Source: an uncultured Rothia sp.
Lineage (GTDB): Bacteria; Actinomycetota; Actinomycetes; Actinomycetales; Micrococcaceae
DNA length: 23,192 nucleotides
NCBI RefSeq assembly: GCF_937976295.1
Contig: NZ_CALJRY010000134.1
Span: 1 to 23,192 of the forward strand
Direction of reading: 5' to 3'
The position numbers were made by a program, and so were the translations under genes. How positions within the stretch are numbered: position 1 is the first letter of the stretch; each line of letters begins with the position of its first letter. The notes beneath the pieces were generated by a model. That model did no database searches, had not been told where the DNA came from, and saw nothing but the letters and a program-made list of their open reading frames with translations. Shown here piece by piece: positions 1-11,887 of the stretch.

Positions 1-13
1 GCTCTTCCGATCT
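1..13. other. Illumina adapter remnant at contig edge
   Basis: The first 13 bases read GCTCTTCCGATCT, identical to the shared 3' end of the Illumina TruSeq adapters. This is untrimmed library sequence, not genome. The bases just after it (about 14-60) are C-rich, with CCCCTGCTA at 31-39 and 40-48, and may also be unreliable assembly edge. Confidence 0.93.
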
Positions 14-65
14 GGGTCTTCTCTCTCCCCCCCCTGCTACCCCTGCTATACCCCTGAGAAACCGC

Positions 66-106
66 TGAAATATCTCGGGGCACCCCTGAATATCTCGTGG
101 CACCCC
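66..106. repeat. Two-copy 20-21 bp tandem repeat
   Basis: TGAAATATCTCGGGGCACCCC-like sequence at 66-86 is followed directly by a near copy at 87-106 that lacks one A and has one G-to-T change. It lies between the contig edge and the gnd terminator. Its function is unknown. Proximity to the adapter means it may be where the assembly broke. Confidence 0.6.
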
Positions 107-122
107 AGATCAAGACATAACG

Positions 123-168
123 AAAGCCCGCCTTCGGTTGGATTCTCATCCAGTCGAAGGCGGGCTTT
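123..168 (-). terminator. Rho-independent terminator of gnd (bidirectional)
   Basis: AAAGCCCGCCTTCG at 123-136 pairs perfectly with CGAAGGCGGGCTTT at 155-168, a 14-bp stem. The stem begins with AAA and ends with TTT, so it can work on either strand. It sits 20 bases past the gnd stop codon on the minus strand. Confidence 0.9.
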
Positions 169-188
169 ATGTGTTCAGCTACGGGAGC

Positions 189-1661
189 TTAGTGAACGTG
201 AATGTCCGCTGCGTTCACCTCGGAACGGTCGCCGCTCCACATGGTGTGGAAGGCGCCCTCTTCGTCAATACGACCGTAGGTGTGTGCACCGAAGAAGTCA
301 CGCTGAGCCTGAATCAGGGATGCGGGCAGGCGGTCGCGGCGCAGACCGTCGTAGTAGGACAGTGCGGAGGAGAACACCGGCACGGGGATGCCCAATGCGG
401 TTGCCTTAGCCACCACGCGACGCCAGGAAGGAACGAGCTCCTCCATGAGGTTCTTGAACGCGGGTGCCAGAAGCATGTTCGCGGGAGCCTCATCAGCGTA
501 GGCAGCCATGATGTCGCCCAGCAGCTCGGCACGGATGATGCAGCCTGCACGCCACAGCGATGCGATGGTGTCCAGCTTCAGGTCCCAGCCGTATTCCTTG
601 CCTGCGCGGGTGAGCAGGTCCATGCCCTGTGCGTACGCAACGAGCTTGGAGGCGAAGAGTGCGCGGCGCACATCCTCAACGAACTCGGGGTCGCCTGCAC
701 CTACGCCGGTGGTTGCGATTAGGCCTGCGGGCAGTTCGTGCTGTGCCTGCTCGCGCTGTTCACGCTCGGAGGAGGAGAGGGCGCGTTCGAACACGGACTC
801 TGCGATAGCGGAGACGGGGGAACCGAGGTCCAGGCCGGCCTTAGCGGTCCACAGGCCGGTACCCTTCTGGCCAGCTGCGTCAACAATAACGTCGACCAGG
901 GGCTTGCCGGTCTTTGCGTCTACCTGCGCGAGCACCTCTGCGGTGATTTCGATCAGGTAGGAGTTCAGGTCGGTCTTGTTCCAGGCCTTGAAGATTTCTG
1001 CCTGCTGTGCGGGCTCAATACCTGCCACAGAGCGGAGAATATCGTAAGCCTCGCCAATGACCTGCATGTCGGCGTACTCGATGCCGTTGTGGACCATCTT
1101 CACGAAGTGACCCGAACCGTCGGTGGAAATCCATGCGCAGCAGGGTGCGCCGTCCTGCGGTGCCTTCGCTGCAATCTTTTCGAGCATGGGGCCGATGTGC
1201 TTGTAGGACTCTGCGGAGCCGCCGGGCATCATGGAGGGGCCCCAGAGAGCGCCCTCTTCGCCGCCGGAGACGCCAACGCCTACGAAGTGCAGGCCCTTTT
1301 CAGCCAGGGCGCGCTCGCGACGGATGGTGTCGGGGAAGTGGGAGTTACCGCCGTCGATGATGATGTCGCCCTCATCGAGCATGGGGGTGAGCTGCTCGAT
1401 AACTGCATCGACGGGTGCGCCCGCCTTGACCATAATCAGGATGCGGCGGGGAGACTCGAGGGAGTCGACGAGTTCCTGCAGGGACTCGGTACGGATGAAG
1501 TCGCCGTCTGCGCCGTGCTCAGCCAGCAGTGCGTCGGTCTTCTCTACGGAACGGTTGTGCAGTGCCACGGTGTAGCCGTTACGTGCCAGGTTGCGGGCGA
1601 GGTTTGCGCCCATGACAGCAAGGCCGGTGACACCAATCTGTGCCTTCTTGTTTTCAGTCAT
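189..1661 (-). CDS. gnd: 6-phosphogluconate dehydrogenase, decarboxylating
   Basis: This 490-residue enzyme converts 6-phosphogluconate to ribulose 5-phosphate and CO2 with reduction of NADP+, in the oxidative pentose phosphate pathway in the cytoplasm. An N-terminal Rossmann fold is visible (GVTGLAVMG, residues 10-18), with the cofactor-binding NRS at 36-38. GGNSHFPDT starts at 104, and the substrate loop GVSGGEEGALWGPSMMPGG covers about 130-148. The catalytic Lys and Asn lie in HFVKMVHNGIEY (K188, N192), with E195. The length is normal for the long bacterial Gnd family. The ATG at 1661 is where family homology begins, but no Shine-Dalgarno sequence is visible; a TATATATA stretch lies at 1691-1698. 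A strong hairpin at 123-168 ends the transcript. Identification is secure; only the translation-start signal is odd. Confidence 0.97.
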   Translation of the reverse strand: MTENKKAQIGVTGLAVMGANLARNLARNGYTVALHNRSVEKTDALLAEHGADGDFIRTESLQELVDSLESPRRILIMVKAGAPVDAVIEQLTPMLDEGDIIIDGGNSHFPDTIRRERALAEKGLHFVGVGVSGGEEGALWGPSMMPGGSAESYKHIGPMLEKIAAKAPQDGAPCCAWISTDGSGHFVKMVHNGIEYADMQVIGEAYDILRSVAGIEPAQQAEIFKAWNKTDLNSYLIEITAEVLAQVDAKTGKPLVDVIVDAAGQKGTGLWTAKAGLDLGSPVSAIAESVFERALSSSEREQREQAQHELPAGLIATTGVGAGDPEFVEDVRRALFASKLVAYAQGMDLLTRAGKEYGWDLKLDTIASLWRAGCIIRAELLGDIMAAYADEAPANMLLAPAFKNLMEELVPSWRRVVAKATALGIPVPVFSSALSYYDGLRRDRLPASLIQAQRDFFGAHTYGRIDEEGAFHTMWSGDRSEVNAADIHVH

Positions 1662-1795
1662 GTATATAAGGATACGCGCTTAGGGCAGGCTATATATAGG
1701 TGGAGTGCAGTTTTATGCTCGAAGGAATCACGGTTCCTGCTGGATTATCTTCGTGAGCTTCCCGCCGGGTACCCTCGCAGCAGGTTAATGGGGAG

Positions 1796-1823
1796 ACAAA
1801 ACCGGGTAAACAAAACCGGGTAA
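1796..1823. repeat. 14-bp tandem direct repeat
   Basis: ACAAAACCGGGTAA occurs at 1796-1809 and again at 1810-1823, and a third partial copy (ACAAAAACCCCG) merges into the tRNA terminator. The repeat lies between the tRNA-Val terminator and gnd. It looks like a local slippage duplication; I see no coding or protein-binding evidence for it. Confidence 0.7.
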
Positions 1824-1825
1824 AC

Positions 1826-1857
1826 AAAAACCCCGATACCTTGCGGTACCGGGGGTT
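1826..1857 (-). terminator. Terminator of tRNA-Val
   Basis: Read on the minus strand, a ten-pair stem CCCCGGTACC / GGTATCGGGG (one G-U pair) closes a GCAA tetraloop and is followed by TTTTTG. It starts a few bases past the 3' end of the tRNA, so it should end the tRNA primary transcript before gnd. Confidence 0.85.
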
Positions 1858-1862
1858 AGCGG

Positions 1863-1935
1863 TGGGTCCTACCGGGATCGAACCGATGACATCCACGGTG
1901 TAAACGTGGCGCTCTACCAGCTGAGCTAAAGACCC
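1863..1935 (-). tRNA. tRNA-Val (anticodon TAC)
   Basis: The minus strand folds as a complete 73-nt cloverleaf. The acceptor stem GGGTCTT pairs with AGGACCC (one G-U), discriminator A is at 1863, and the D arm contains AGCTGGTAGA. The anticodon stem-loop is CCACG-TTTACAC-CGTGG, which puts TAC at positions 34-36. The T arm contains GGTTCGATCC. The 3' CCA is not encoded (the next bases are CCG), so it must be added after transcription. The gene is transcribed alone, with a promoter at 1983-2011 and a terminator at 1826-1857. Confidence 0.96.
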
Positions 1936-1982
1936 TTAGTTCTCACTGATTCGTTGCGTTTCAGTGGCGAACACAAGAGAAA

Positions 1983-2011
1983 ACTATACGGGTTTTTGGG
2001 TGGCTACGCAA
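1983..2011 (-). promoter_or_regulatory. Probable promoter of tRNA-Val
   Basis: On the minus strand a -35 element TTGCGT (2006-2011) is followed by a 17-base spacer and a -10 element TATAGT (1983-1988). About 48 bases separate the -10 from the mature tRNA 5' end, leaving room for a short 5' leader removed by RNase P. The hexamers and the spacing fit a housekeeping sigma-70 family promoter. Confidence 0.65.
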
Positions 2012-2116
2012 ATCCATGACACATGTTCTATGTCTCAGTATTTTTTCGTTTTCCCACCGCGCCCCACACTAAGCCACATCAAGCCATGTTGGAGCACGAC
2101 CTTTTAGGTAGACCAT

Positions 2117-2164
2117 ACCCCATCGTTCCGCGCCATTCCGCCAACCCCATCGTTCCGCGCCATT
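2117..2164. repeat. 21-bp exact direct repeat upstream of aceE
   Basis: ACCCCATCGTTCCGCGCCATT-type sequence (21 bases) occurs exactly at 2117-2137 and 2144-2164, starting 27 bases apart. Both copies lie between the divergent tRNA-Val promoter and the probable aceE promoter. Two equal copies upstream of a promoter could be activator or repressor sites, but no known operator is recognised. Confidence 0.75.
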
Positions 2165-2193
2165 TAGGTGTAAAAAGACTCTAAGTGGCACTT

Positions 2194-2223
2194 TTGATGC
2201 ACAGTATTTTCCGTTCAGATAGT
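2194..2223 (+). promoter_or_regulatory. Candidate aceE promoter
   Basis: TTGATG (2194-2199) is followed by an 18-base spacer and GATAGT (2218-2223), which together match a housekeeping promoter fairly well. Use of it would give an aceE leader of about 185 bases. Other hexamers further downstream (such as TAAGAT near 2286) cannot be excluded. Confidence 0.4.
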
Positions 2224-2414
2224 CACAAAGCGAAACCCACATCACAAAAACCCTTATTTGAGACCAAGAGACCCATCTTTAGGTCTAAGATAGTAGAGAT
2301 AAGTAGCGAAGTAGACCCCACGGATCTATAGCGCTTAAACACAAAGATTGTTCGACAACGCAACAACGCGCGGCGGGCAATCTCACAACCGCACAGAAGA
2401 GAGGTTGGATTAGT
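2224..2414 (+). promoter_or_regulatory. Long aceE leader with palindromes
   Basis: No gene is visible between the candidate promoter and aceE. The segment contains an interrupted palindrome with ATCTT and AAGAT arms (2275-2291) and a small AGACC / GGTCT pair (2261-2265 and 2282-2286). It also has a TTGT-TCG-ACAA hairpin near 2349 and two TCACAAA half-sites 19 bases apart at about 2223-2229 and 2242-2248. These are possible binding sites or leader structures; none matches a named riboswitch that I recognise. Confidence 0.35.
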
Positions 2415-5147
2415 TTGGCTAACGTACCGAACGAGCACTCCCTGAGCACCCTTCTTGATGGCCTGAAGGACATCGACGTAGAAGAGACCCAGGAATGGGC
2501 TGAGTCCCTCGAGGACCTTATCAAGACTCACGGCACCGAGCGTGCAGAGTACATCCTTCGCGCACTGCTCAAGGAGGCTGGCGCAAAGGGCGTAAAGGTC
2601 CCCACTCTGGTCAAGACCGACTACATCAACACCATCCCCGTAGATCAGCAGCCCGAGTACCCCGGTGATGAGGAACTCGAGCGCCAGTACCGCGCATGGA
2701 TTCGTTGGAACGCAGCAATCATGGTTCAGCGTGCCCAGAAGAAGGGCATCGGCGTTGGTGGCCACATTTCCACCTTCGCAGGTGTTGCTGACCTCTACGA
2801 AATGGGTCATAACCACTTCTTCCGCGGCCGCAACCACCCCGGTGGCGGCGACCAGGTCTTCTTCCAGGGTCACTCCTCCCCCGGTGTCTACTCCCGCGCA
2901 TTCGTTGAGGGCCGCCTGAGCGAAGAGCAGATGGACGGCTTCCGTCAGGAGAAGACCAAGGGCGCAAACGGTATTCCTTCGTACCCGCACCCCCGTTGCA
3001 TGCCCGATTTCTGGCAGTTCCCGACCGTTTCCATGGGTCTGGGCCCCCTGAACGCAATCCACCAGGCATCCTTCAACAAGTACCTGCACAACCACAAGAT
3101 CAAGGACACCTCCGAGCAGCACGTCTGGGCATTCCTGGGCGACGGCGAAATGGACGAGCCCGAGTCGCGTGGTGCACTGCAGCTGGCAGCAAACGAGCAC
3201 CTGGACAACCTGACCTTCGTCGTCAACTGCAACCTGCAGCGTCTGGACGGCCCCGTTCGCGGTAACGGCAAGATCGTTCAGGAGCTTGAGGCATTCTTCC
3301 GCGGCGCAGGCTGGCACGTCATCAAGGTCCTGTGGGGCTCCGACTACGACGAGCTGCTCAAGAAGGACAAGAGCGGCAAGCTCATCCAGCTGATGAACGA
3401 AACCCTCGACGGTGACTACCAGACCTTCCGCGGCGAAGACGGCGGCTACATCCGCGAGCACTTCTTCGGCAAGTACCCCGAGACCAAGGAACTGGTTGCA
3501 GACCTGACCGACGAGCAGATCTTCAACCTGCGCCTGGGTGGCCACGACGACAAGAAGCTCTACGCAGCCTACAAGGAAGCTATGGAGACCAAGGGCAAGC
3601 CCACCGTCATCCTGGCACAGTCCATTAAGGGTGCGGAGCTCGGCCCCTACTTCGAGGCACGTAACTCCACCCACCAGATCAAGAAGTTCACCATGGAAGC
3701 ACTGAAGGGCTTCCGTGACCACCTGAACATCCCCATCTCCGACGAGGAGCTGGAGAAGGATCTGTACAACCCGCCGTACTACGTACCCGAGGCAAGCCAC
3801 CCGGCACTGCAGTACATGCACGCACGCCGTAAGGAGCTCGGCGGTTACCTCCCGGGTCGCGCAAACGCACAGCCCGAGATTACCCTGCCCGAGTCCAAGG
3901 TCTACGCACAGACCAAGAAGGGCTCCGGCAAGCAGACCGCTGCTACCACCATGGCGTTCGTCCGCCTGATGAAGGACCTCATGCGTGTGAAGGGCTTCGG
4001 TCACCGTATCGTTCCCATCACCCCCGATGAGGCACGTACCTTCGGTATGGACTCCTTCTTCCCGTCCGCTAAGCTGTACAACCCCAACGGCCAGAACTAC
4101 GTGCCCGTTGACCACCAGCTCATGCTGACCTACACTGAGTCCCCCGAGGGCCAGATTGTTCACGTGGGTATTAACGAGGCAGGCGCAACCGCAGCGTTCA
4201 CCGCTATCGGTACCTCCTACGACACCCACGGCGAGCCGATGATTCCGATTTACATCTTCTACTCGATGTTCGGTTTCCAGCGCACCGGCGACGCCTTCTG
4301 GGCAGCTTCCGACCAGATGTGCCGCGGCTTCGTCATCGGTGCAACCGCAGGTCGTACCACCCTGTCCGGTGAGGGTCTGCAGCACAACGACGGTCACTCC
4401 CCGATCCTGGCGTCCACCAACCCGGCGTTCAAGATCTACGACCCGGCATACGGCTACGAGATCGCTCACATCGTTGAGCGCGGTATCGAGCAGATGTACG
4501 GCACCAAGGACGAAGACCACAACGTCATGTACTACCTGACCGTGTACAACGAGCCGATTCACCAGCCTGCTGAGCCGGCAAACGTTGACGTTGAGGGCAT
4601 CATCAAGGGTATCCACAAGATCAGCGAGTCTCCGCTGACCTCCGGCCCCAAGGCACAGCTGCTGGCATCCGGCGTTGCTGTTCCGTGGGCCGAGAAGGCT
4701 CAGAAGCTGCTGGCTGAGGACTGGGGCGTCTCCGCAGACGTCTGGTCCGTCACCTCGTGGACCGAGCTGCGCCGCGACGGCATTGCCGCTGAGGAAGAGG
4801 CTCTGCTGAACCCGAACCAGCCCGCTCGCGTTCCTTACGTGACCCAGAAGCTGGCTGGCGCTGCTGGCCCGATCATCGCGACCACCGACTTCTCCTCGGA
4901 GGTTCCCGACCAGATCCGCCAGTTCGTTCCGAACGACTTCGCAACCCTGGGTGCTGACGGCTTCGGCTTCGCAGACACCCGCCCGGGTGCACGTCGCTTC
5001 TTCCACATCGATGCAGAGTCGGTTGTTGTCCGCACCCTGCAGATGCTGGCAAAGCGCGGCGAGGTTGCAGCAGACGTTCCCGCGAAGGCATTCGCTAAGT
5101 ACGACCTGCTGAACGTGAACGCTAACTCCGAGCTGGAGCAGCACTAA
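2415..5147 (+). CDS. aceE: Pyruvate dehydrogenase E1, homodimeric type
   Basis: AceE is the thiamine-diphosphate E1 subunit of the pyruvate dehydrogenase complex: it decarboxylates pyruvate and acetylates the lipoyl groups of E2. The 910-residue protein has the length of the single-chain (alpha2) E1 of enterobacteria and actinobacteria. The ThDP/Mg motif runs from GDGEMDE (242-248) to NCN (271-273). HPGGGDQ near 141 and the region DGEDGGYIREHFF... are typical of the family. Translation probably starts at TTG (2415-2417), where the homology begins, with an AGAGAGG purine stretch about ten bases upstream; no ATG competes. It stands alone on the plus strand with a long leader and a strong terminator. 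No E2 or E3 genes are present, as is usual in actinobacteria. Confidence 0.96.
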   Translation: MANVPNEHSLSTLLDGLKDIDVEETQEWAESLEDLIKTHGTERAEYILRALLKEAGAKGVKVPTLVKTDYINTIPVDQQPEYPGDEELERQYRAWIRWNAAIMVQRAQKKGIGVGGHISTFAGVADLYEMGHNHFFRGRNHPGGGDQVFFQGHSSPGVYSRAFVEGRLSEEQMDGFRQEKTKGANGIPSYPHPRCMPDFWQFPTVSMGLGPLNAIHQASFNKYLHNHKIKDTSEQHVWAFLGDGEMDEPESRGALQLAANEHLDNLTFVVNCNLQRLDGPVRGNGKIVQELEAFFRGAGWHVIKVLWGSDYDELLKKDKSGKLIQLMNETLDGDYQTFRGEDGGYIREHFFGKYPETKELVADLTDEQIFNLRLGGHDDKKLYAAYKEAMETKGKPTVILAQSIKGAELGPYFEARNSTHQIKKFTMEALKGFRDHLNIPISDEELEKDLYNPPYYVPEASHPALQYMHARRKELGGYLPGRANAQPEITLPESKVYAQTKKGSGKQTAATTMAFVRLMKDLMRVKGFGHRIVPITPDEARTFGMDSFFPSAKLYNPNGQNYVPVDHQLMLTYTESPEGQIVHVGINEAGATAAFTAIGTSYDTHGEPMIPIYIFYSMFGFQRTGDAFWAASDQMCRGFVIGATAGRTTLSGEGLQHNDGHSPILASTNPAFKIYDPAYGYEIAHIVERGIEQMYGTKDEDHNVMYYLTVYNEPIHQPAEPANVDVEGIIKGIHKISESPLTSGPKAQLLASGVAVPWAEKAQKLLAEDWGVSADVWSVTSWTELRRDGIAAEEEALLNPNQPARVPYVTQKLAGAAGPIIATTDFSSEVPDQIRQFVPNDFATLGADGFGFADTRPGARRFFHIDAESVVVRTLQMLAKRGEVAADVPAKAFAKYDLLNVNANSELEQH

Positions 5148-5150
5148 GCA

Positions 5151-5188
5151 TTTAGCGGTAGAACCCCGGTTCTGCGTTAGACGCTAAA
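5151..5188 (+). other. Stem-loop directly after aceE
   Basis: TTTAGCG (5151-5157) pairs with CGCTAAA (5182-5188) and encloses a second pair, AGAACC / GGTTCT. The hairpin starts three bases after the aceE stop and has no following T-run. It may protect the 3' end or assist the true terminator just downstream. Confidence 0.5.
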
Positions 5189-5190
5189 CG

Positions 5191-5234
5191 ATGCCCCCGG
5201 TTGATGATTCATCAACCGGGGGCATTCGTTTTTT
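5191..5234 (+). terminator. Rho-independent terminator of aceE
   Basis: ATGCCCCCGGTTGATGA pairs with TCATCAACCGGGGGCAT in a near-perfect palindrome at 5191-5225. It is followed by CG and TTTTTT (5229-5234), the classic layout for plus-strand termination. Confidence 0.93.
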
Positions 5235-5256
5235 AACTCAACTGCATGTTTTAAGC

Positions 5257-5296
5257 GATGTAGCCCGCAGGTAACGTATTACCTCCGGGCTACATC
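5257..5296 (-). terminator. Terminator of the siderophore biosynthesis operon
   Basis: GATGTAGCCCG (5257-5267) pairs with CGGGCTACATC (5286-5296), and an inner GGTAA / TTACC pair extends the stem. It sits 26 bases beyond the NRPS stop on the minus strand. The T-run is weak (GCTTAAAAC), so this may be a modest terminator. With the aceE terminator it separates two convergent transcripts. Confidence 0.7.
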
Positions 5297-5322
5297 AGTT
5301 ATGGGGAAATCAGTGATAGGGG

Positions 5323-9651
<4,329 letters not shown>

Positions 9652-9730
9652 GGTGGCCTCTCAAGCTCTGGATCAGGGGTCTGGATTAGGGATGATATGC
9701 GGTGTGAAGAAAAACGAGGCGAGTAGCAAA

Positions 9731-9777
9731 CACCCCGGGCACCCGTCTGCATTCGCGGCAGGCGGGCACTCGGGGTG
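9731..9777 (-). terminator. Terminator-like hairpin between carrier protein and NRPS
   Basis: Arms at 9731-9750 and 9758-9777 form a 20-position stem (16 Watson-Crick pairs, two G-U, two mismatches) around a 7-base loop. On the minus strand it starts nine bases after the carrier-protein stop and is followed by only TTT, then TTTTT about 16 bases later. It may be a partial terminator or an RNA-stability element that lowers NRPS expression relative to the upstream genes. Confidence 0.6.
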
Positions 9778-9786
9778 CGGTAACGC

Positions 9787-10014
9787 TTAGCCCAGGCGGG
9801 AGGCGATGAACTCCACGGTCGGGTTCTCCACCAGCTCGGTAAACTCAATCACGGCGCCTTCGGCAGCAAGATCATCGAGCAGTGCGAAGGAACCCATCGA
9901 GTCCAGGCCCAGGGAGAACAGGTCGGTGGTCGGCTCGTCAAAAGCGGTCTGCAGGGAGTCGGGCTCGACGATGTACTTCTCCATGATGGGGCGCAGGGTC
10001 TCAAGTGCGGACAT
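9787..10014 (-). CDS. Free-standing aryl carrier protein
   Basis: This 75-residue protein is a single carrier domain. The phosphopantetheine site is GLDSMG with Ser39 in DLFSLGLDSMG, followed by the helix FALLDDLAAEGAVIEF and the usual C-terminal helix (NPTVEFIASRL). It would carry 2,3-dihydroxybenzoate from the ligase to the NRPS condensation domain, the job done in E. coli by the C-terminal part of EntB. No isochorismatase domain is attached. I chose the ATG at 10014, with GAGGAG five bases upstream, over a TTG four codons earlier. It lies between the ligase and NRPS genes, which supports the aryl carrier role. From sequence alone, a general acyl or peptidyl carrier is also possible. A phosphopantetheinyl transferase must be supplied from elsewhere. 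Confidence 0.85.
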   Translation of the reverse strand: MSALETLRPIMEKYIVEPDSLQTAFDEPTTDLFSLGLDSMGSFALLDDLAAEGAVIEFTELVENPTVEFIASRLG

Positions 10015-10098
10015 TTTTCTCCTCAATAGGGTTAGGAATACGGGCGTAAGGTTGAGCCGAAAATGGCCTAGCTCAATGGGTTTACTAGTTCAAGGGGC

Positions 10099-11799
10099 TT
10101 AGCCGAAAATTTCGGCAAGCTTGGCGCGCAGTTCGCGGCGAGAAATCTTACCCACGTTCGTGGTGGGCAGCTCCTGCAGGACCTGCACGCGCTCCGGGAT
10201 CTTGAAGTCGGCGAGCTTCTTCGAGGTGAAGAACTCGTGCATCGTGCGGCGCGGGTTTTCGCCCAGGTCGGCGCCTTCCTGCGGCACAATGACCAGGCCC
10301 ACGCGCTCGCCCACGGTCTCATCCGGGATGCCCAGAACCACGGCGTCAAAAACGTCGGGGTGGGTCAGCGCCAGCTCTTCAATTTCGTCCACGGCAATCT
10401 TCTCGCCATTGCGGTTAATCTGGTCCTTCGCGCGGCCGGTCACCTCAAGGTACTTGCCTGCGACCAGGCGCACAATGTCGCCGGTGCGGTAGAAGCCGTC
10501 CTCGGTAAAGCCGTAGCGGTTCGCGTTCTCCTCCAGGTAGTAGCCGCGAATCGTGTACGGGCCGCGGGTGAGCAGGTGACCGCTCTCGCCGCGCTTAACC
10601 GGCTGGTCCTGATCATCAACAATCAGAATTTCGTCGTCGGGGCTAATCGGGTAGCCCTGGGTCCTCAGACGCATCTCAATCGGGTCGGTGGAGCGGGTGT
10701 AGTTCACCAGGCCCTCAGCCATGCCGAACACCTGCTGAACGGTGCAACCGAGCACGGACTCGATCTTACCCGCAACCGCCGGAGCCAGCTTCGAGCCGCC
10801 CACCTGCAGGGTCTGCAGGGAGGGCAGGGACGCGCCGCGCTTCTCCGCGGAGGCGACCCACGCCTGAGCCAGCGGCGGCACCAGCGCGGAGGTGGTCACA
10901 CCCTCCATCTCGATGAGGTGGAACGCAGTCTGCGGGGACGGATCCGCCGCAAACACCAGCTTGCCGGAGGCGCACATGACGCCCAGAATACCGGGCGAGC
11001 TCATCGTGAAGTTATGCGCGGCGGGCAGCACCACGAGCATGGTCGTGTTGTTGTTCAGCTTGCAGATATCGACCGAGCCGCGCACCGAATACAGGTAGGC
11101 GGCGTGGGTGCGAGGAATCAGCTTCGAAATGCCGGTCGTACCGCCGGAAAGCTGCAGGAACGCCACCTGCTCGCTCGCGCGCTGGTTCTCGGTGTTCTGA
11201 ATGACGCCGGGCACGAACTCTTCAGCGAGCTCCTCGTCGGTCAGCGGGGTCAGCGGCTGGGCAACGTCAATAGCAACCGGCGGCTCCAGGGAGTTCTTGC
11301 GCAGCTCGGTGGCAACGTCCTCGTGCAGGGCGGTGAAATCCGCGCCGGGGGTCAGCGACGAGAACACGTGCGCCGCCGCGTCGGTGCGGGTCGCAAAGTG
11401 CACCAGCTCGGTGGTGCGGTGCTGCGGCAGGCAGAACACCGGCAGAGCTGCCGCCCAGAAAATACCCAGCAGGTACACCAGGTACTCGGCGGTGTTACCC
11501 AGCTGCAGCAGCACGCGGTCACCGGGCTGTACGCCAGCCTGAACGAGGCGCGCCGCGGCGGCACGACCCGCCGCCTCCAGCTCACCGTAGGAGAGGCGAA
11601 TCTGCTGGGGCTTGCCGTCCTCATCGAGCTGCGCGTGCGAAAGCGCCACCAGCGCCGGGAAGTGCGGCTTTGCGCGGCAGGCGTCCAGCAGGAACTCGGG
11701 GATGGTCTGGTCAATCCAGTAGCCGGCTTCGCGGTACTTCGCGGCAAAAGACTCGGGGATGAGCGGTGTGGGGGCCAGGGGGCTACGTTCTACGGTCAT
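10099..11799 (-). CDS. entE: 2,3-dihydroxybenzoate-AMP ligase
   Basis: This 566-residue stand-alone adenylation enzyme of the EntE/DhbE family should activate DHB with ATP and load it on the carrier protein encoded just downstream. Visible motifs are SGGTTGISK (218-226), GFYRTGD (435-441), GRAKDQINRNGEKI (455-468) and the C-terminal catalytic Lys in NVGKISRREL (K551). The HN pair in AAHNFTMSSPG (H262, N263), MAEGLVNYTR (360-369) and GYPISPDDE (382-390) are typical of aryl-acid ligases; the Asn contacts the DHB hydroxyls in DhbE. It is slightly longer than EntE (about 536-540). The ATG has GAGAAG just upstream. An 88-base gap separates it from the esterase gene, and 84 bases lie before the carrier-protein start. 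Salicylate as substrate cannot be excluded, but the serine EntF-like partner favours DHB. Confidence 0.94.
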   Translation of the reverse strand: MTVERSPLAPTPLIPESFAAKYREAGYWIDQTIPEFLLDACRAKPHFPALVALSHAQLDEDGKPQQIRLSYGELEAAGRAAAARLVQAGVQPGDRVLLQLGNTAEYLVYLLGIFWAAALPVFCLPQHRTTELVHFATRTDAAAHVFSSLTPGADFTALHEDVATELRKNSLEPPVAIDVAQPLTPLTDEELAEEFVPGVIQNTENQRASEQVAFLQLSGGTTGISKLIPRTHAAYLYSVRGSVDICKLNNNTTMLVVLPAAHNFTMSSPGILGVMCASGKLVFAADPSPQTAFHLIEMEGVTTSALVPPLAQAWVASAEKRGASLPSLQTLQVGGSKLAPAVAGKIESVLGCTVQQVFGMAEGLVNYTRSTDPIEMRLRTQGYPISPDDEILIVDDQDQPVKRGESGHLLTRGPYTIRGYYLEENANRYGFTEDGFYRTGDIVRLVAGKYLEVTGRAKDQINRNGEKIAVDEIEELALTHPDVFDAVVLGIPDETVGERVGLVIVPQEGADLGENPRRTMHEFFTSKKLADFKIPERVQVLQELPTTNVGKISRRELRAKLAEIFG

Positions 11800-11887
11800 C
11801 TTCTCTCGATTTCTGTGTTTCGGTCTTTAGGGTGTTCTCTACGGTGAGCACGATGCGGGACGGGGCTGTTTTTACGAGGGTGCAGCC

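Noticed and set aside
738..1823. Long plus-strand frame opposite gnd
   Set aside because: It overlaps the full gnd gene, has no ribosome site and encodes no recognisable domain.
2223..5144. A 973-codon open frame on the minus strand opposite aceE
   Set aside because: It is the antisense shadow of aceE, caused by codon bias in GC-rich DNA. It is Val/Leu/Cys-rich with no family resemblance, while the plus-strand AceE is certain.
10237..11847. Long plus-strand frame opposite the DHB ligase
   Set aside because: It is the antisense shadow of a fully recognised enzyme.
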